Shown piece after piece: positions 48,307-59,495 of a stretch of DNA of 64,000 nucleotides (position 1 is its first letter; every line of letters starts with the position of its first letter). Origin of the DNA: Blastomyces gilchristii SLH14081. Taxonomy: Eukaryota; Ascomycota; Eurotiomycetes; Onygenales; Ajellomycetaceae. The notes under the pieces are model-generated. The model searched no databases. It was not told the origin of the DNA and saw only the letters and a program-made list of their open reading frames with translations. Where the stretch lies: the NCBI RefSeq assembly GCF_000003855.2, contig NW_003101677.1, positions 427,008-491,007 of the forward strand, in the 5' to 3' direction. The position numbers and the translations under genes were made by a program.

Positions 48307-51073
48307 ATGCCTTCAAATTTATCCAAGGGAAAGGCTCCTGCAATCGAACCCGACCCTGTTAACTCAAGAACAGTCACCTCACCTCCACTCTCTCCTCTGA
48401 CTGAGAGATCAGTCAGCCCAGAGAACTCATTCCCTCCTCATGAATTTACCAAGGCACCGGAGGCTCGTCAGGCAAATTCTACTGTCGCCAATTCATCCTT
48501 GTCACAAAAACCTGCACCACCAACTTCTGATCCTGCAGCTTCCAACAATGCCAACCAGAGCGAAGCCCCTGGAACCCCCGGGGGCCCGGGTACGAGCTCA
48601 GAGCAGGAACTAGTGTGGAATGATGATATGCTCGACAAGATGATGGCTGAGGAGGAAATTGACAAGAATGACTCACTAACCAAGGAACAGAAAGTGGCAA
48701 AGAAGCAATATGTTCAAAAAGTTGAAGCTCTGTATGAATCACTTGGTCGTACAGAAGTTCTGAACAAGGATTTCTTTCCAGAATTGAACATTTCCTACTT
48801 TGACCGAATTCACATTGCTAACTGCATATTCCGCGCTGAAGAGAATAATGTGTATGCACTTCTTGAGCTCCCTCAAGACGCGACACATGAAATGGCGGCC
48901 TGTAGCATCAAGAAACTTGAGATGATATTGGAAATTCCCGCCTGCTCCCATGAAGCAGAAGCTAAGGTTGTTGCAAGAGCTAGAGAGAGTAAGGTTCCCC
49001 TATCATCCTATCACCATGCAAATCTTTACTAACATATGATGATCAGAGTTGGCGACCATCAAAGCAAATCTCATACAAACTGTTGCGGGTGTCGCAAATG
49101 CGCTTGAAAGGGTGCGTTTAGATGAACTGAAAGAGCCATTGGTGAAAAAACCTCGAGATGCACATGTGAGTGCAACTGCTCACTTAAAAAAACTTTTTGC
49201 TGCACATCAGTGTGGTGAAATAATCATATCTGGTGTATTCGATAAAGAAAAGCCAAGCGCACAGGTTGTTGCACACCTGGGGGCTATCGACAGAATTAAC
49301 AGAGACCTGATGGAATGGAACTCTGAAAGAGGCTTGTCCCCGAAACTGGGAACAATCGATGTCTTGTCCATATCAAGTCTATGAGACTATATGAAGCGGG
49401 GAGGGTCTACAGACAATTTGGAGATACACCTCGGCAGTCAATATTCTTTAGGCTGGTCAAAGCTCCCTCCGCAAGAATTATTCACATATGCCGAGGACGA
49501 CATCGACAAGTATTGGTTACCACTCTGGGATCATATCACGCCAGCTGCTCAGAATCTTTGGACTGCTTATCTTCAAGGTGGAAATGTCAAAGCGGCCCTG
49601 GAAGAACTACGGACCAATTGCTATAAGACATGGCCTGAAATTCAGAAATTGAATATGGAGAAGAAACAGCTTCTCTATGCTCATGGACTGAATCCCGAAG
49701 TCATTGAAATGATATATGTTAGGCTATTCACTGCATACACGCAAGGTGACCGTGGTACTTTTGAGAGCCTCGGGAAAATTCAGTCAAATTGGCTGGAGTC
49801 CAATGGGCTGCCACCATACTGGTGCCCTAATTATCCTGAAGTGCCATTTCAGCAGCAACCAAACAAGAATCCTTCGCCTCCTGGTGGCAATCCTCCCCCT
49901 CAAGGCCACAGAACACCTGAGACGGCTCCCCAAGGACCCGGGACTTTGAATATACCACAGGGAACTTCTGCTCAAGGCACGGAGCTATTAACCCCCCAAC
50001 AATCTGGGACAATGACCTCATTATCAGAACAACCATCAACTCCAAACCCCAGCACTGCTGGCTTGGGGGGTTCTGCCTTCTCAAATTGCCCTATATGCAA
50101 ACAAGCTCCAAGTGGCAGGCTTTGTCAATGCCGCGGATGTGCTATCCAATGCCACTGGGATTGTATGAGTTTTTGAGCAAGTACACAAGGACTTTCTGTG
50201 CTTCAAGCAGTGTGTGTGAATTGGTAAGTAAACCTCTCTCCTCTGGTGAAATACTGCTGATATAAATTCAGCCGGAGCCAGAAGCTCTATGAACCTGGCG
50301 CCCCTCCAACTCCACCATCCACGCAAGGTTCACCTCCATCGAATAGTGCTTCAACTCCACAAAACAGCCCTTCACCTCCATCAAATAGTGCTTCAAATCC
50401 ACGAAACAGCCCTTCGCCTTCACAAAACAGTTCCCCGCCACAAGACACCAGTACAAGCGGCTCGGCGAGACGGCGGCATGTTTCAGTGCCTGCTCGACGG
50501 GTTGCCAGATGCATCCGTCCAGGGTACACAGCAGCAGGCGAGAAAATCACCCATGCAGAGATATACGGAATCGGTGGCCGTGTTGTTGTTGAAACTGACA
50601 ATGGCGGACGTAAACTTCTTACTCAATCTGAGGCTGGGGGGCGCGCGGTCATCGATGGAGCATTGCAGTGCCACGAGGTTGGAGGCTTTCAATCCAGCGG
50701 GTGGAAGGAGCTGGGGAAACGGGTTTCAGAGATGGGGGAACATGGTGTGGCTTGGGTCGCACTTGGTAGTTGGAATCCCTACAACAAGAGATTGCCGAAT
50801 GTTGTTTGCGGGTTCTATCACCATTTGGATGGGAACTATACGGAAATCGTTGGCTCGCGCTCAAACTTGAAATTATGTCTCGGTGCACGTGTTGCTGAGA
50901 CAATGCTTGCGGAGGCTATCGCCCCTGAGGGGTCGGATGCAACATCTGTTGAGGAGGCACTAGAAGATTTGTATGAAATGTCTCACGATAGCAGAGAGGA
51001 GTACTGGGAGGATCATCCCCCACCCGTCCGCCAAACCCGCCGAACCCGCCAAAGCAGTGGAGAAACTTCGTGA
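48307..51073 (+). pseudogene. PHD/RING-like zinc-finger protein with disordered regions, two TGA stops
   Basis: Three exons (48307-48988, 49047-50223, 50272-51073) join in one frame of 886 residues. Both introns have good signals; the first has TTTACTAACA as branch site. TGA codons at 49382 (context SSL*DYM) and 50174 (MSF*AST) fit lost Trp residues. Order of parts: Pro/Ser-rich N terminus, helical acidic stretch (DDMLDKMMAEEEIDK), a middle domain (KYWLPLWDHITPAAQNLW; IEMIYVRLFTAYTQGD), a Pro/Gln-rich linker, a zinc finger (NCPICKQ, LCQCRGC, CHWDC, CVNC), a Ser/Pro-Asn repeat linker, then a C-terminal domain (GVAWVALGSWNPYNKRLPN). The Ser/Pro linker is a short tandem repeat (NSPSPPSNSAS). I do not recognise the whole family. 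The gene is otherwise open, so inactivation looks recent; readthrough cannot be excluded. Confidence 0.6.
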
Positions 51074-51376
51074 AACATCCAGTCCCGAAACGGTTCAAAC
51101 CTACAGTCCGCTAGGTATAAACATGTTTAGAGTATAGACTAATGCTCACAATTAGACAGGTTAGATAGCTAGCAATATAGAAGTTTCGAACCAATTTCCA
51201 TCACAAGAGATACTCTTTTCTTTTGTTTTGCCCCCCTTGTGTCTTGGTGGTTGGCTCCACCAGCTTTGCGGAGAAATGATCTTCCTAGCTCCATCAACCG
51301 TGCCTGTAAACTCCCCTCACCAGCTCAAGGCTTCCATGAACCACTGCCCCCTCTAAACCATCTTATTACCACTGCA
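51074..51376. other. Intergenic region upstream of kinase-like gene
   Basis: No gene is visible. The stretch 51218-51240 is T/C-rich (TCTTTTGTTTTGCCCCCC), and another pyrimidine-rich leader precedes the ATG at 51377. Confidence 0.4.
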
Positions 51377-53623
51377 ATGAGTGACAACAGCTCACCGGAT
51401 TACAAGGCCCTCTTCCATCAGGAAGCAGAGTTACGACGACAAGCAGAGAAGGACCGAAAACAAGCAGAGAAGGACTGAAAACAAGCAGAGAAGGACCAAA
51501 GACAGGAAGCAGAGTTACGAAGACAGGCAGAAGATCGAGAGAGGCTGGAAATAACATGCAACCAACAGACGACCTTCAAGAAGTTTCTTGAAGTGTGCCA
51601 TGACTGCTTGTCGCAGCCTTTAGTGGCTGGGACACCTTCCCGCTCCACAAAAGAAAGAATACCATTGCCCACTGGGAAATACTGCCCAACAAATCTTTGT
51701 CCGTGGTTGGATTGTTCAGTGCAACAGCAAGAAATCTTCAATGCTGTCTGCAGTTACCTCCAACCAACCGGAGGTGATGCACCTCGACTCTTCACACCTC
51801 CCCTTGAGCTACACGGTCTTGGTCGATGGTTTGGCCGTCGGCGGCTACAAAGTGAAAAGGATCTGGAGAGCTATGAGAGATTCGCGGTTGAAGACCACAT
51901 CTGTGATATCATTGCAGAGCTTTGTATCATACCCGACGCCCAGAACAGATTTCACCTTGGTGATGGGGTTGTGTTTGACAACCATGCGAATACTCTCGAT
52001 GGGCCAGAGGATGACACTGCCGTGGTTGATGAATCTAGTTCACAGAGACTCCAAGCCGATCAGTTTTGTATTCATCAAGTCAATGGCACCGCAAAAAGCC
52101 TACTTACCACCGTTGAATACAAGCCACCGCACAAACTCTCGGCTGAGAATCTTCGGACAGGCCTTCGACTGATGGAATTCTGGAAAGAAGTTGTTCAACG
52201 GCCCACGATACCCACTGACCAAAATGAGAAGCTGAGGTACAACGCAGAACAGCTGACTGGGTCAGCATTGGCCCAGGAGTACCACATTATGATCCAAGAA
52301 GGATTGAAATACTCCTATATAACTACTGGATTTGCCCTGGTCCTCCTTCGCGTTCTGTATGACAATTCTAGTACGCTTTATTACTATCTGTGTGAATCAA
52401 ACATGGATGTGCATTCAGAGAATCCTGGGGCCTTCAACCAGCCAAAAACAGCTATTGCCAGAGTGTTGTGTCTCTGTCTGATGAGTTTTCTTGCCCAGAC
52501 CCATGACCAAAGCTGGCGAAATGATGCAAGGTCCCAACTACATCTATGGGAAACGAGTTTTGATCATGCGCGTTCACAAATCCCCAATGAGGAGCTGGAA
52601 CAGGCCCCTCCAGACTCGGAATATACAAGTTCAGAGCATACGGTTTCCGAGTATCTGCCATCATCTCCTTTACAGCCTCCTCCAGAGCAGCGCCGACCTA
52701 CACGCTCACAAGCCGACTGCATGCCCATGGACTCCACTCTTCCACATGGCCCCGTGAATTCTTCCGATTCCGATTCCGGACCCGCAGCGCAAAGTCAGAA
52801 ACAAGGCTTCAGTCAAGTGATGTCTTCCCCAGTCAATCAACCTTCAGCCGTGCGCCCAACAAGAAGTTCTAAGCCCGCGGGCGATGCATGCCCGCAACCG
52901 ATAGATTACTGTACACAGCAATGTCTATTGGGTCTGCATGAAGAAAAAGGTAGATTGGATTGAGGTTGCCCCAATGTTCGGCTCCACCAGCAAGGAGGAA
53001 ACAGCGATCAACATCATATTGATGCCCGAAACCTAGTCCGGCTGCTGAAGCAGCAGCTTGATCACGATCTTGATCATAATTGCACACCTTTCGGGGATTG
53101 TGGGTCGTACGGTGCGCCATTCAAGATCACTTGCGCCACATACGGCTATACTGTTGTGGGAAAGGGGACTACATCCTGGCTTTGGAAGGAGGTCTCACGC
53201 GAAGTGGAAGTATATCAGATTCTCCGGAGCCTACAAGGCATCGCCATTCCCGTCTTTCTCAGGGCAATTGACCTAAGATTGGTATATTTTCTGCACGGTG
53301 CTGGAGAGATCCGCCACATGCTTCTGATGGGTTGGGGAGGAGAAAGCCTAGAAAGAGCTGAGAAAAGCCCGACGCTCACCCATGAGATCCGCCATGAGAT
53401 TCACCAGTCAACAAGGCAAATCCGGAAGCTGGGTGTCATGCATAATGATTTAAGGCGTGGGAATTTGCTATGGAATCCTGAGCTCCGCTGGGTCCTGGTC
53501 ATTGACTTCCACAAGTCTAATGCGGACTGCAGGCCGACAGGAAAGCGAATTAAATCCTTGAAAGAATTGCCTAATCAGACAAAACGACGCCGCCTCCTTT
53601 CAGGGGTGGCTTCGCTAGGTTGA
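51377..53623 (+). pseudogene. Fungal kinase-like protein with Q/E/R-repeat N terminus, two TGA stops
   Basis: A single frame of 748 residues from the ATG at 51377 to the TGA at 53621, with TGA also at 51476 and 52961. The N terminus has coiled-coil repeats of RKQAEKD type. The unit carrying the first TGA differs from its neighbour only by CGA to TGA. A conserved region follows: KERIPLPTGKYCPTNLCPW, ERFAVEDHICDIIAEL, FCIHQVNG, TVEYKPPHKLS, then a disordered Ser/Pro linker. The C terminus has a small kinase-like fold: YGAPFKITCATYGYTVVGKG, LMGWGGESL, catalytic-loop-like VMHNDLRRGNLLWN and metal-binding-like VIDFHKS. This belongs to a large family of fungal protein-kinase-like proteins of unknown role, multi-copy in many Eurotiomycetes. 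Apart from the two stops it is intact, so it is freshly broken or a polymorphic allele. Confidence 0.75.
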
Positions 53624-54131
53624 AGGTTTAAAGATGTTTCTACTTCTCTTTCTTTGTGTTTTTATAAGTACAAATCTTGATAAAAGATGATATTCTCAGC
53701 AGTCTGAACTCTTAGGAAACTGCTTCCGAGCAGGCAGTCACCTCAGATGGAGAATGCAGATAATGGCTTGTTTAGGGAAATATTTCTAGTTCTTATTTCG
53801 GTGGTATAGCACGAAGGTTTTCAGTATCAGATTCCCAAATTGGCTATAAAACCTTTTGCTTAAATGATAGGTACTGTTTGCAGTTGTTCTTCTGGTGAAG
53901 ATCACGCCCTGGCCAATTCCAATTCCTATACTGTTTCAACACGCTTCATACACATCCTACACGTCCTACACGTCCTACACGTCCTATTTTTGCTCCAACT
54001 TCTCACGCTCCCGGACATGTCCTTCCTACGCTTCTTACACGTCCTACCTACGCTCCCACGCCTCCTAGTTTTGCTCCTGCTTCTCACGCTTCCCTACGCC
54101 TACGCCTACGCCTCCTACCTTCGTGATTGCC
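53624..54131. repeat. Intergenic stretch with CCTACACGT/CCTACGC minisatellite
   Basis: From about 53940 to 54125 the plus strand is a degenerate tandem repeat of 6-9-base units (TCCTACACG x3, CTACGC x4, interspersed CTCACGCT). A similar stretch recurs at 54390-54475 inside the second intron of the next gene. No coding function is apparent, though some frames stay open because of the repeat. Confidence 0.6.
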
Positions 54132-54726
54132 ATGGCCTCGATCATGAATGAAAATGTACGTCCTATACCCTGCCCTTTCAAGATCTTCAATAACTAAATA
54201 GTCTAGCTAGGTTCCTTCAGTGTACACAAGCAGTTGGTCTGCCAATCTCCTCCTGGGACGCGCCGGGTCCCTTCTCGCCTGGAGTAAAGACCTCCTTGCC
54301 ATTGCCTCTCATCTTCTGGCTTCGTTCCGTGTCATCAGAGATCACCAGGCTGCTCGTATTTGTTACCTTGAAGGTATTGTTGATGCGCTCCTGCCTACAC
54401 TTCCTACACGTCACGCCTCCTATGTTTACTCCTGCGTCTCACGCTTCCTACGCTTCTTACGCCTCCTCTAGAATTGGAGTTGTTGACTAATATCCTTTGT
54501 TTGGTTGGTAGGTCTCCTTCGTTCAAACGACATAGACTTCACACCATCAACTCCTCTTGGCCATGATGACTTTGCCAATGTGGATGACCTCTACATGATG
54601 GACACCCGTGATAGCCATCCTCTGAAACAACAAGATCTTCGTGACAACAACTTGCATCACATTGTGGAGGAGATTAAAGCTGTTGATTCTCTTTTCACGG
54701 AAATCCATGCTGAAATTCGTGGATGA
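54132..54726 (+). CDS. Small three-exon hypothetical protein
   Basis: Exons 54132-54155, 54211-54373 and 54512-54726 join to an open frame of 133 residues ending at TGA 54724-54726. Introns start GTACGT and GTATTG; the branch sites are ATAACTAAAT and TGACTAATAT. The protein begins MASIMNENVPSVYTSS, has a helical middle (LLAWSKDLLAIASHLLASF) and an acidic C terminus (HHIVEEIKAVDSLFTEI) predicted to be helical. I do not recognise it. The model rests on splice signals and frame continuity only, and an upstream exon in the repeat region is possible. The second intron contains the minisatellite-like sequence. Confidence 0.45.
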
Positions 54727-55004
54727 GGTTGAATTCAGGTTGAAGGAAACTGTGGGGCCTGGTTGCACGCTGGCCATGGACCACTGATTTTTATAGATAG
54801 GAAACAAGCAAGATTACATTAGCATTAATAAATACTGTGTCTACTGCTGTCTTGGCAAATGGAAACTTCTTTGATTTATTTGACCATTGTCTTCTTTCAT
54901 CAAAAAAGAGACCATCTTTTGTTGATTAACAACCTGAAGAGATGACACCAATGATCATATGTCAAAATCTTAGCGAGAAAAACTGAACTTTGTCCAAATT
55001 GCGC
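54727..55004. other. Short intergenic gap between convergent genes
   Basis: Nothing beyond AT-rich 3' UTR-like sequence. A polyadenylation-like AATAAA is present at 54826 for the plus-strand gene. Confidence 0.4.
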
Positions 55005-57448
55005 TTAAAGCTCATCCTCAAAGTCCCAGCTATTTCCAGAGGGAAAGGGAAAATATGTCGCGAAAAGAGGACCACTGGGCGGGACAATATCCAGATTTGT
55101 GTTGTATTGATCTGTCCTCTCTCCACTCACTATAATCTTTCCTTGGCTCAGAATGTTTCCAATCTGCATAAAGCTGACAGGAGAGAGTCTTCTATCCTGT
55201 CTGTCAAGACCTGTTTGCTTTACCTCCGCCATCCAACGATGACCCGCGGAGATAGTGGTAGGGAAATCTCCGGCATGGGATTTGAGTACACAGGTTGCAA
55301 GGCCTGTCACCAAATCAAGATAACATCCAACTCCGGTATAATGGTTGCTCTCTGTTTGATGAAGAAAAACCGATACCAATTGGCCTGGTGGCAAGTTGGG
55401 CTTGAACTTACAAAGCCACGGGTTTTGGAAGACTATCCGCGGTTCACCGTCATCTTGCTCTACCGGCGGTTGTGTCTCCGGTTGCGGAGATGGCTGGGTC
55501 ACAGTGATCCTTGGAATCGGCGGGGAAACATCTGGAATGGCAATATCTGCCTGCTCTTGACTAATAGGTAGAGGCGGAACATCTAGGACTGAGTTATCTC
55601 CTGCAGCAATGGACTCTGCCCGTTCTTGGCTGGAACCCATGGGTCGGGCTTGAACTGGAGCAGGAGTAGCATCCGACATAATGATGTCTCCTAACACATC
55701 GGCCACTCTTCGGGATTGACCTGATGGCTGAGGCGGCGGAAGGACGGCGGTTGGCTCTGTGAAACGTGGGAAGAAGGCAAGAAAAAAATCTCGCTTGACA
55801 GAGAAGGAGGTCACCTGCTGACGAGGTTCATCAGGCACATGAGAGTATATGTTGTCAAGGTAGAGATATTTCTGGTCTGAGAAGAAGGATGCTCCATCCG
55901 TCATTCCACAGGTGTCGCGAAAAGACCACTCGTTAGCATCGTTGGTAGTCAGAGCCGGGCGTGATATATTGGCGTGGTGGGCGACGATGGGTGGAGTGCC
56001 GCCTTGCCGGGCCTGAGGAAAGCGGAAGCCTACAGGCCTTGCCACCCCCTTAAACCGGTCCCAGAGCACCCTAGAATCCGGCTGTCGAGTGGCAGAACTG
56101 AGCTTGTGCATTTTGTGAGGCTTGAAATTCGGCACAAGGCCATAAAAGTCGCGCATACCGGCAAGCACTACCTGTCGGTATGCTGCCCAAAACCCGTAGG
56201 CCTGGCTCTGGCCGTGCTCACGGCGATAGCTAGATTCGGAAGTCTGTATCAGAGATCCATCATCTGCCGCGGGAGTATACTGCCTTCTCATGCCCGATTG
56301 GATAGTGCCTTTGAACGACGCCGGTAGCAGCCGTCTCATGAGTTTCATCACCGGCTCAAGGTACTTTGTATCCTCATGCAAGGTGCGCAAAGATGGCAGT
56401 ATGCATTGGACCTGGAGGACTCGTTGTCGAAGTTGATCTCGTTCAGCTGGTGATGTCACTTCCGGAAATGCTGATCCATCTGCAAATATTTCTTCAACAT
56501 ATTCGCGATCAATCTTTGACCAGTATGGGGAGCGCCCCTGAAAAAGCTCAACCGTTCCGGCATCGAGTATCTCCGATTTTCCGACAGTTATTTCAACATA
56601 TATAGAGATTATGTGGTCAATATAATATGCAAGTTCCTGCGGATTGGTTAGCTACTGAAACAGTAATGGACGCCAAGGCATCTAACCTCGGGACAACGCA
56701 TGGGGAGCATCGATGTAGATTCACCCATGTTGACCATAAGCCAGGGAATTGCTGCAGTCGGTCAAGGGCCTCTTGAAGGGGCAGATTGATGCTTCTTTCC
56801 CGCAGTTGTTTGAAATCACGTTGAATACCTATGGGCCATCTGGCAATCCACTCGCCGACTGCCAGCTCATTTCCTTTCTGCTGGTAGTATCCAACATTCC
56901 GATATATCTCTCCGCTTAAGTGTTCCTGGGACCGTTCTTGGTTTTCTTGGATGATTCTCCGCTGGTCAATTGAAAGCCGCGTCGAATCAAGGAAACTCAC
57001 TACCCACCACCGGTTTTCCGGCCCCTCCAGCCATTGAGAGGCAGCTGCCACCCGGATACGGCCTTCGAGGCAGGGAACCTTCCATTCAGGTCGCAAGCGC
57101 AGAGGTACTGGCCCCTGGCGGCTTAAGGAGGTTAGATTATTGTAGCGTAGGAATTCTTGAAGCTGTTCGGGCTGAATAATTGCTCGGATCCAGTGGTCAG
57201 GTACAAGGCGGGAGCAGCGATTCTGCTTGAATTCAGCTAGCAGCTGCCTGACATTTCGACTTGTCACATCGCGTGTGCCAACCTCAGAGTAGGGGAAATC
57301 AATATGCTCCAGAGAGATCTTCGCGCAGCCAATATAAGCACTCTCTCTCTCTTTCGAGAGCTCAAAATCCCTGATTTCTTCCCCACTGGCCTCGTTCATT
57401 TGTCCTGGAACTCCGGTTTTCACAAATAGTGGCGGGATCGGCCAGAGC
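55005..57448 (-). pseudogene. DUF3723-like protein, frameshifted
   Basis: Exon 1 (57448-56687) and exon 2 (56636-55005) flank an intron with GTTAGA, a CTAAC branch and CCGCAG. Exon 1 encodes RESAYIGCAKISLEHIDFPY, PCLEGRIRVAAASQWLEG, RWWVVSFLDS, GEIYRNVGYYQQK and LQQFPGLW. Exon 2 begins ELAYYIDHIISIYVEITVGK and later reads PSLRTLHEDTKYLEP. This order fits the fungal DUF3723 family. Just before the intron the expected HR(L)LPMRCPE reads correctly only after a one-base shift (near 56707-56712), so exon 1 is out of frame with exon 2. The true start lies upstream of 57448, because no ATG opens this exon; an acceptor-like TTTGACTAACAG sits at 57450-57461. The C-terminal half is Pro-rich. Family function is unknown. 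A sequencing indel could mimic the frameshift. Confidence 0.6.
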
Positions 57449-57461
57449 ACTGTTAGTCAAA

Positions 57462-57723
57462 CAGATCAAGAAATCCTCAGAAAAAGCCCTGGTCATTTCA
57501 TGCCAGTGCCAGAGATGTAATTCAGGGGTAATTGACCAGAAGCCAAGGTCGCGGCGCCACGCGAGACTCAGCCACCACGAACCATGATATTGGCCCAGGG
57601 CCATGAAGTTGAGATATCATGGCCTCTCTCATTTATTTACATGGCCTGGTCAGCGATTCCACATCACTGTACTTTTATTTTATCAAGGATCTTGATATCT
57701 GTGTTACTGCCAATATTACCACA
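57462..57723. other. Divergent gap with CCATGA/TCATGG motifs
   Basis: This separates the minus-strand DUF3723-like gene from the pseudokinase gene. It contains ACCATGATATTGGCCC, GGCCATGAAGTTG and ATATCATGGCC within 57578-57625, the same motif class as at 47925-48085. Missing 5' exons of the DUF3723-like gene may also lie here. Confidence 0.4.
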
Positions 57724-58745
57724 ATGGATAGCACTTCAAATAGCAAACCGGTTCGCCACCGTGATACGGTGTTTGCAACCAGCAACCAAGACTCCCTCAA
57801 ACGCGTATTTCGCGGGGTAGAGTCCAATGGCAGGCCAAAGATCCGTCGCATGATACCTATAGTCCCTGAACAAAGCTCAAGGGGGTCAACGCCGGTGGCC
57901 GCGGTCGCCCAGCTTCGTAAAGCAGTGATGAACCCCTGGGATCGATACCAGAAGTGTCTCGAGAAGGAGGAAGGGATTCCAGGAATGATTGCACACGCAA
58001 AGGATGGCAGTTTCGAAGAGATGCTTTTGCGAGAGATCAAGGTTCACAGCAAGGAATGGCTCTCAAGAATTATCCCCATCTCACAAAAGAATATTGTTGA
58101 CCTTCGCGAGGCCTTCTATGATAATGGCAGTATCTTTTTGTTCTACGAGATGATGGATGTTTCTCTGGCACAAATTTTTGGTGCGCCGCATCGTGGCCTC
58201 CGGCACTACGAGGTTGCCGCCTTTTGCAAGGAGGTCCTTGAAGGATTGGCCTACCTTCATACGCAGCTAAAGATGGCACATGGGAGCCTGACTGCTGACA
58301 GCATCCTTCTATCAGCAAAAGGGGATATAAAAATAGGTATTCTGTTCTCTCAATATTTTATGGATCATGCTAACCATTCAATCAGCGGATATTGGAGGTT
58401 GCTTGTTAAAGAGAATGGGTAGCGACATGTCGCAGGGCGATGTACGATCCCTGGGAGCAATAATCATCCAGTGCCTCGAACCAGATACGGCATTGAGAAG
58501 GGGAGATCTCCTGAAGGACGAGAAATGGGACGCAGTATTGCGTGAATTTCAGCTCCATACTCAGACAAAATCCGCCAAAGAGCTGCTTCAGGTAAACGAA
58601 AGACTTCCCATCTGGAGGATGCACTGGCAGCTAACAAACCTAGCACGATTTTCTCCAGCGGTCCCCCGGCCCAAACTGCCTCAAACCATACGTCTGCATT
58701 GCGCGAGAGACTATTTTCAGCAATTCCAAAGTCCTTCTTGAATAG
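57724..58745 (+). CDS. Protein kinase-like protein, probable pseudokinase
   Basis: The ATG is at 57724; exons 57724-58336, 58386-58591 and 58644-58745 give 306 residues. Both introns carry GCTAAC branch sites. The kinase fold is recognisable: IAHAKDGSFEEMLLREIKVH (strand and helix C area), LREAFYDNGSIFLFYEMMD (hinge), FCKEVLEGLAYLHTQ (helix E), HGSLTADSILL in place of HRDLKxxNIL, KIADIGGCLL in place of DFG, and a C-lobe LGAIIIQCLEP. The catalytic Asp of the HRD motif is Ser, and the following Asn is also Ser, so phosphotransfer is unlikely; the DFG Asp is kept. Similar degenerate kinases are common lineage-specific genes in Eurotiomycetes. All three exons are open, so the gene appears intact. 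Partner and role are unknown. Confidence 0.75.
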
Positions 58746-59495
58746 CTGTTAATCAAGAGGCAAAGCCGAGCCACGGAAATCTTCAAGGGCCGGTGGATAT
58801 TTTTGTATTGCTTAGTCTCTCCCATTCGTCCTATCAGCCAGATTCTGATTTTGTTCCAGAACCCTGTCTTTTTCCTTTTTTCTATTTCTCGTTGGCTTTA
58901 TGTGACTCTCAATATATATATTTTGTAAAAATATGACGCAAGACGTGCATTCGGCTGTCCTATTTCTCGGGAAGAGTTCTTTTCTCTGCCTACTGGTGAG
59001 ATATAAGCTGAGTGTTTGATAGTTTGATTCTGCCACGGACCACGAGTTTGTAATTACCATGGTAGGTATGGCAATGATATAATAGGAGTGAAACCCTCAC
59101 CAGCCTGGGGACAGGATAGAAGCAAAAACACAATGGGGACTCCTAACAATGCTACTTATGTTGAAATGTTGTTTTCCGGCTGACAATATTTCATGGATAT
59201 ATACTCTCTATGCTAAAATCTTAAACTGTAGTGGATATTATAATCCGGCGTTCATCATTAAGAATCGCCCGACAGCTGCCATGGAGAATTATTGATCCGA
59301 GGGTCTGATGTAAATCCTTCCTCAGTCCCGGTTTGGTCACTTTAATAATCATTTTCTGATTCTGTTAGTTACCAAAAAGTGGCGTGGCGCAACAGGATGA
59401 CTTGGAGCCAATGAGCACCTTATGATTGCTGCAACCTGTGCATTTGCCTTTATCCGAAAAATCTGGTGCCAGAGACACCGGACCGCAATCAATCG
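58746..59495. other. Intergenic region containing a broken paralogue fragment
   Basis: Apart from the duplicated fragment annotated separately at 59120-59240, I see no gene. The motif ACCATGGTAGGTATGG at 59057-59072 belongs to the recurrent CCATG family. Confidence 0.4.
59120..59240 (+). pseudogene. Truncated copy of the membrane-protein gene at 61155
   Basis: From the ATG at 59133 the sequence matches the start of the gene at 61155 (MGTP.N.TYVEML, then DNIS-, LYAKILN-equivalent codons) for about 110 bases, including part of the leader (ACACAATGGGGACTC). A one-base shift after MLF and several stops break it, and similarity ends near 59235. It is a local duplication followed by decay. Confidence 0.7.

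Noticed and set aside
50289..50870. 193-residue plus-strand frame with His/Leu repeats
   Set aside because: It is the wrong frame of the Ser/Pro-Asn repeat linker of the zinc-finger gene; the chosen frame is continuous with the upstream exon through a good intron.
4116..53623. Reading TGA as tryptophan (alternative genetic code)
   Set aside because: Many Trp positions in the same genes use TGG, and the intact genes (cupredoxin-like, WD40-like) end at TGA at the expected place. In the kinase-like repeat one TGA clearly derives from CGA (Arg). Mutation explains the pattern better.
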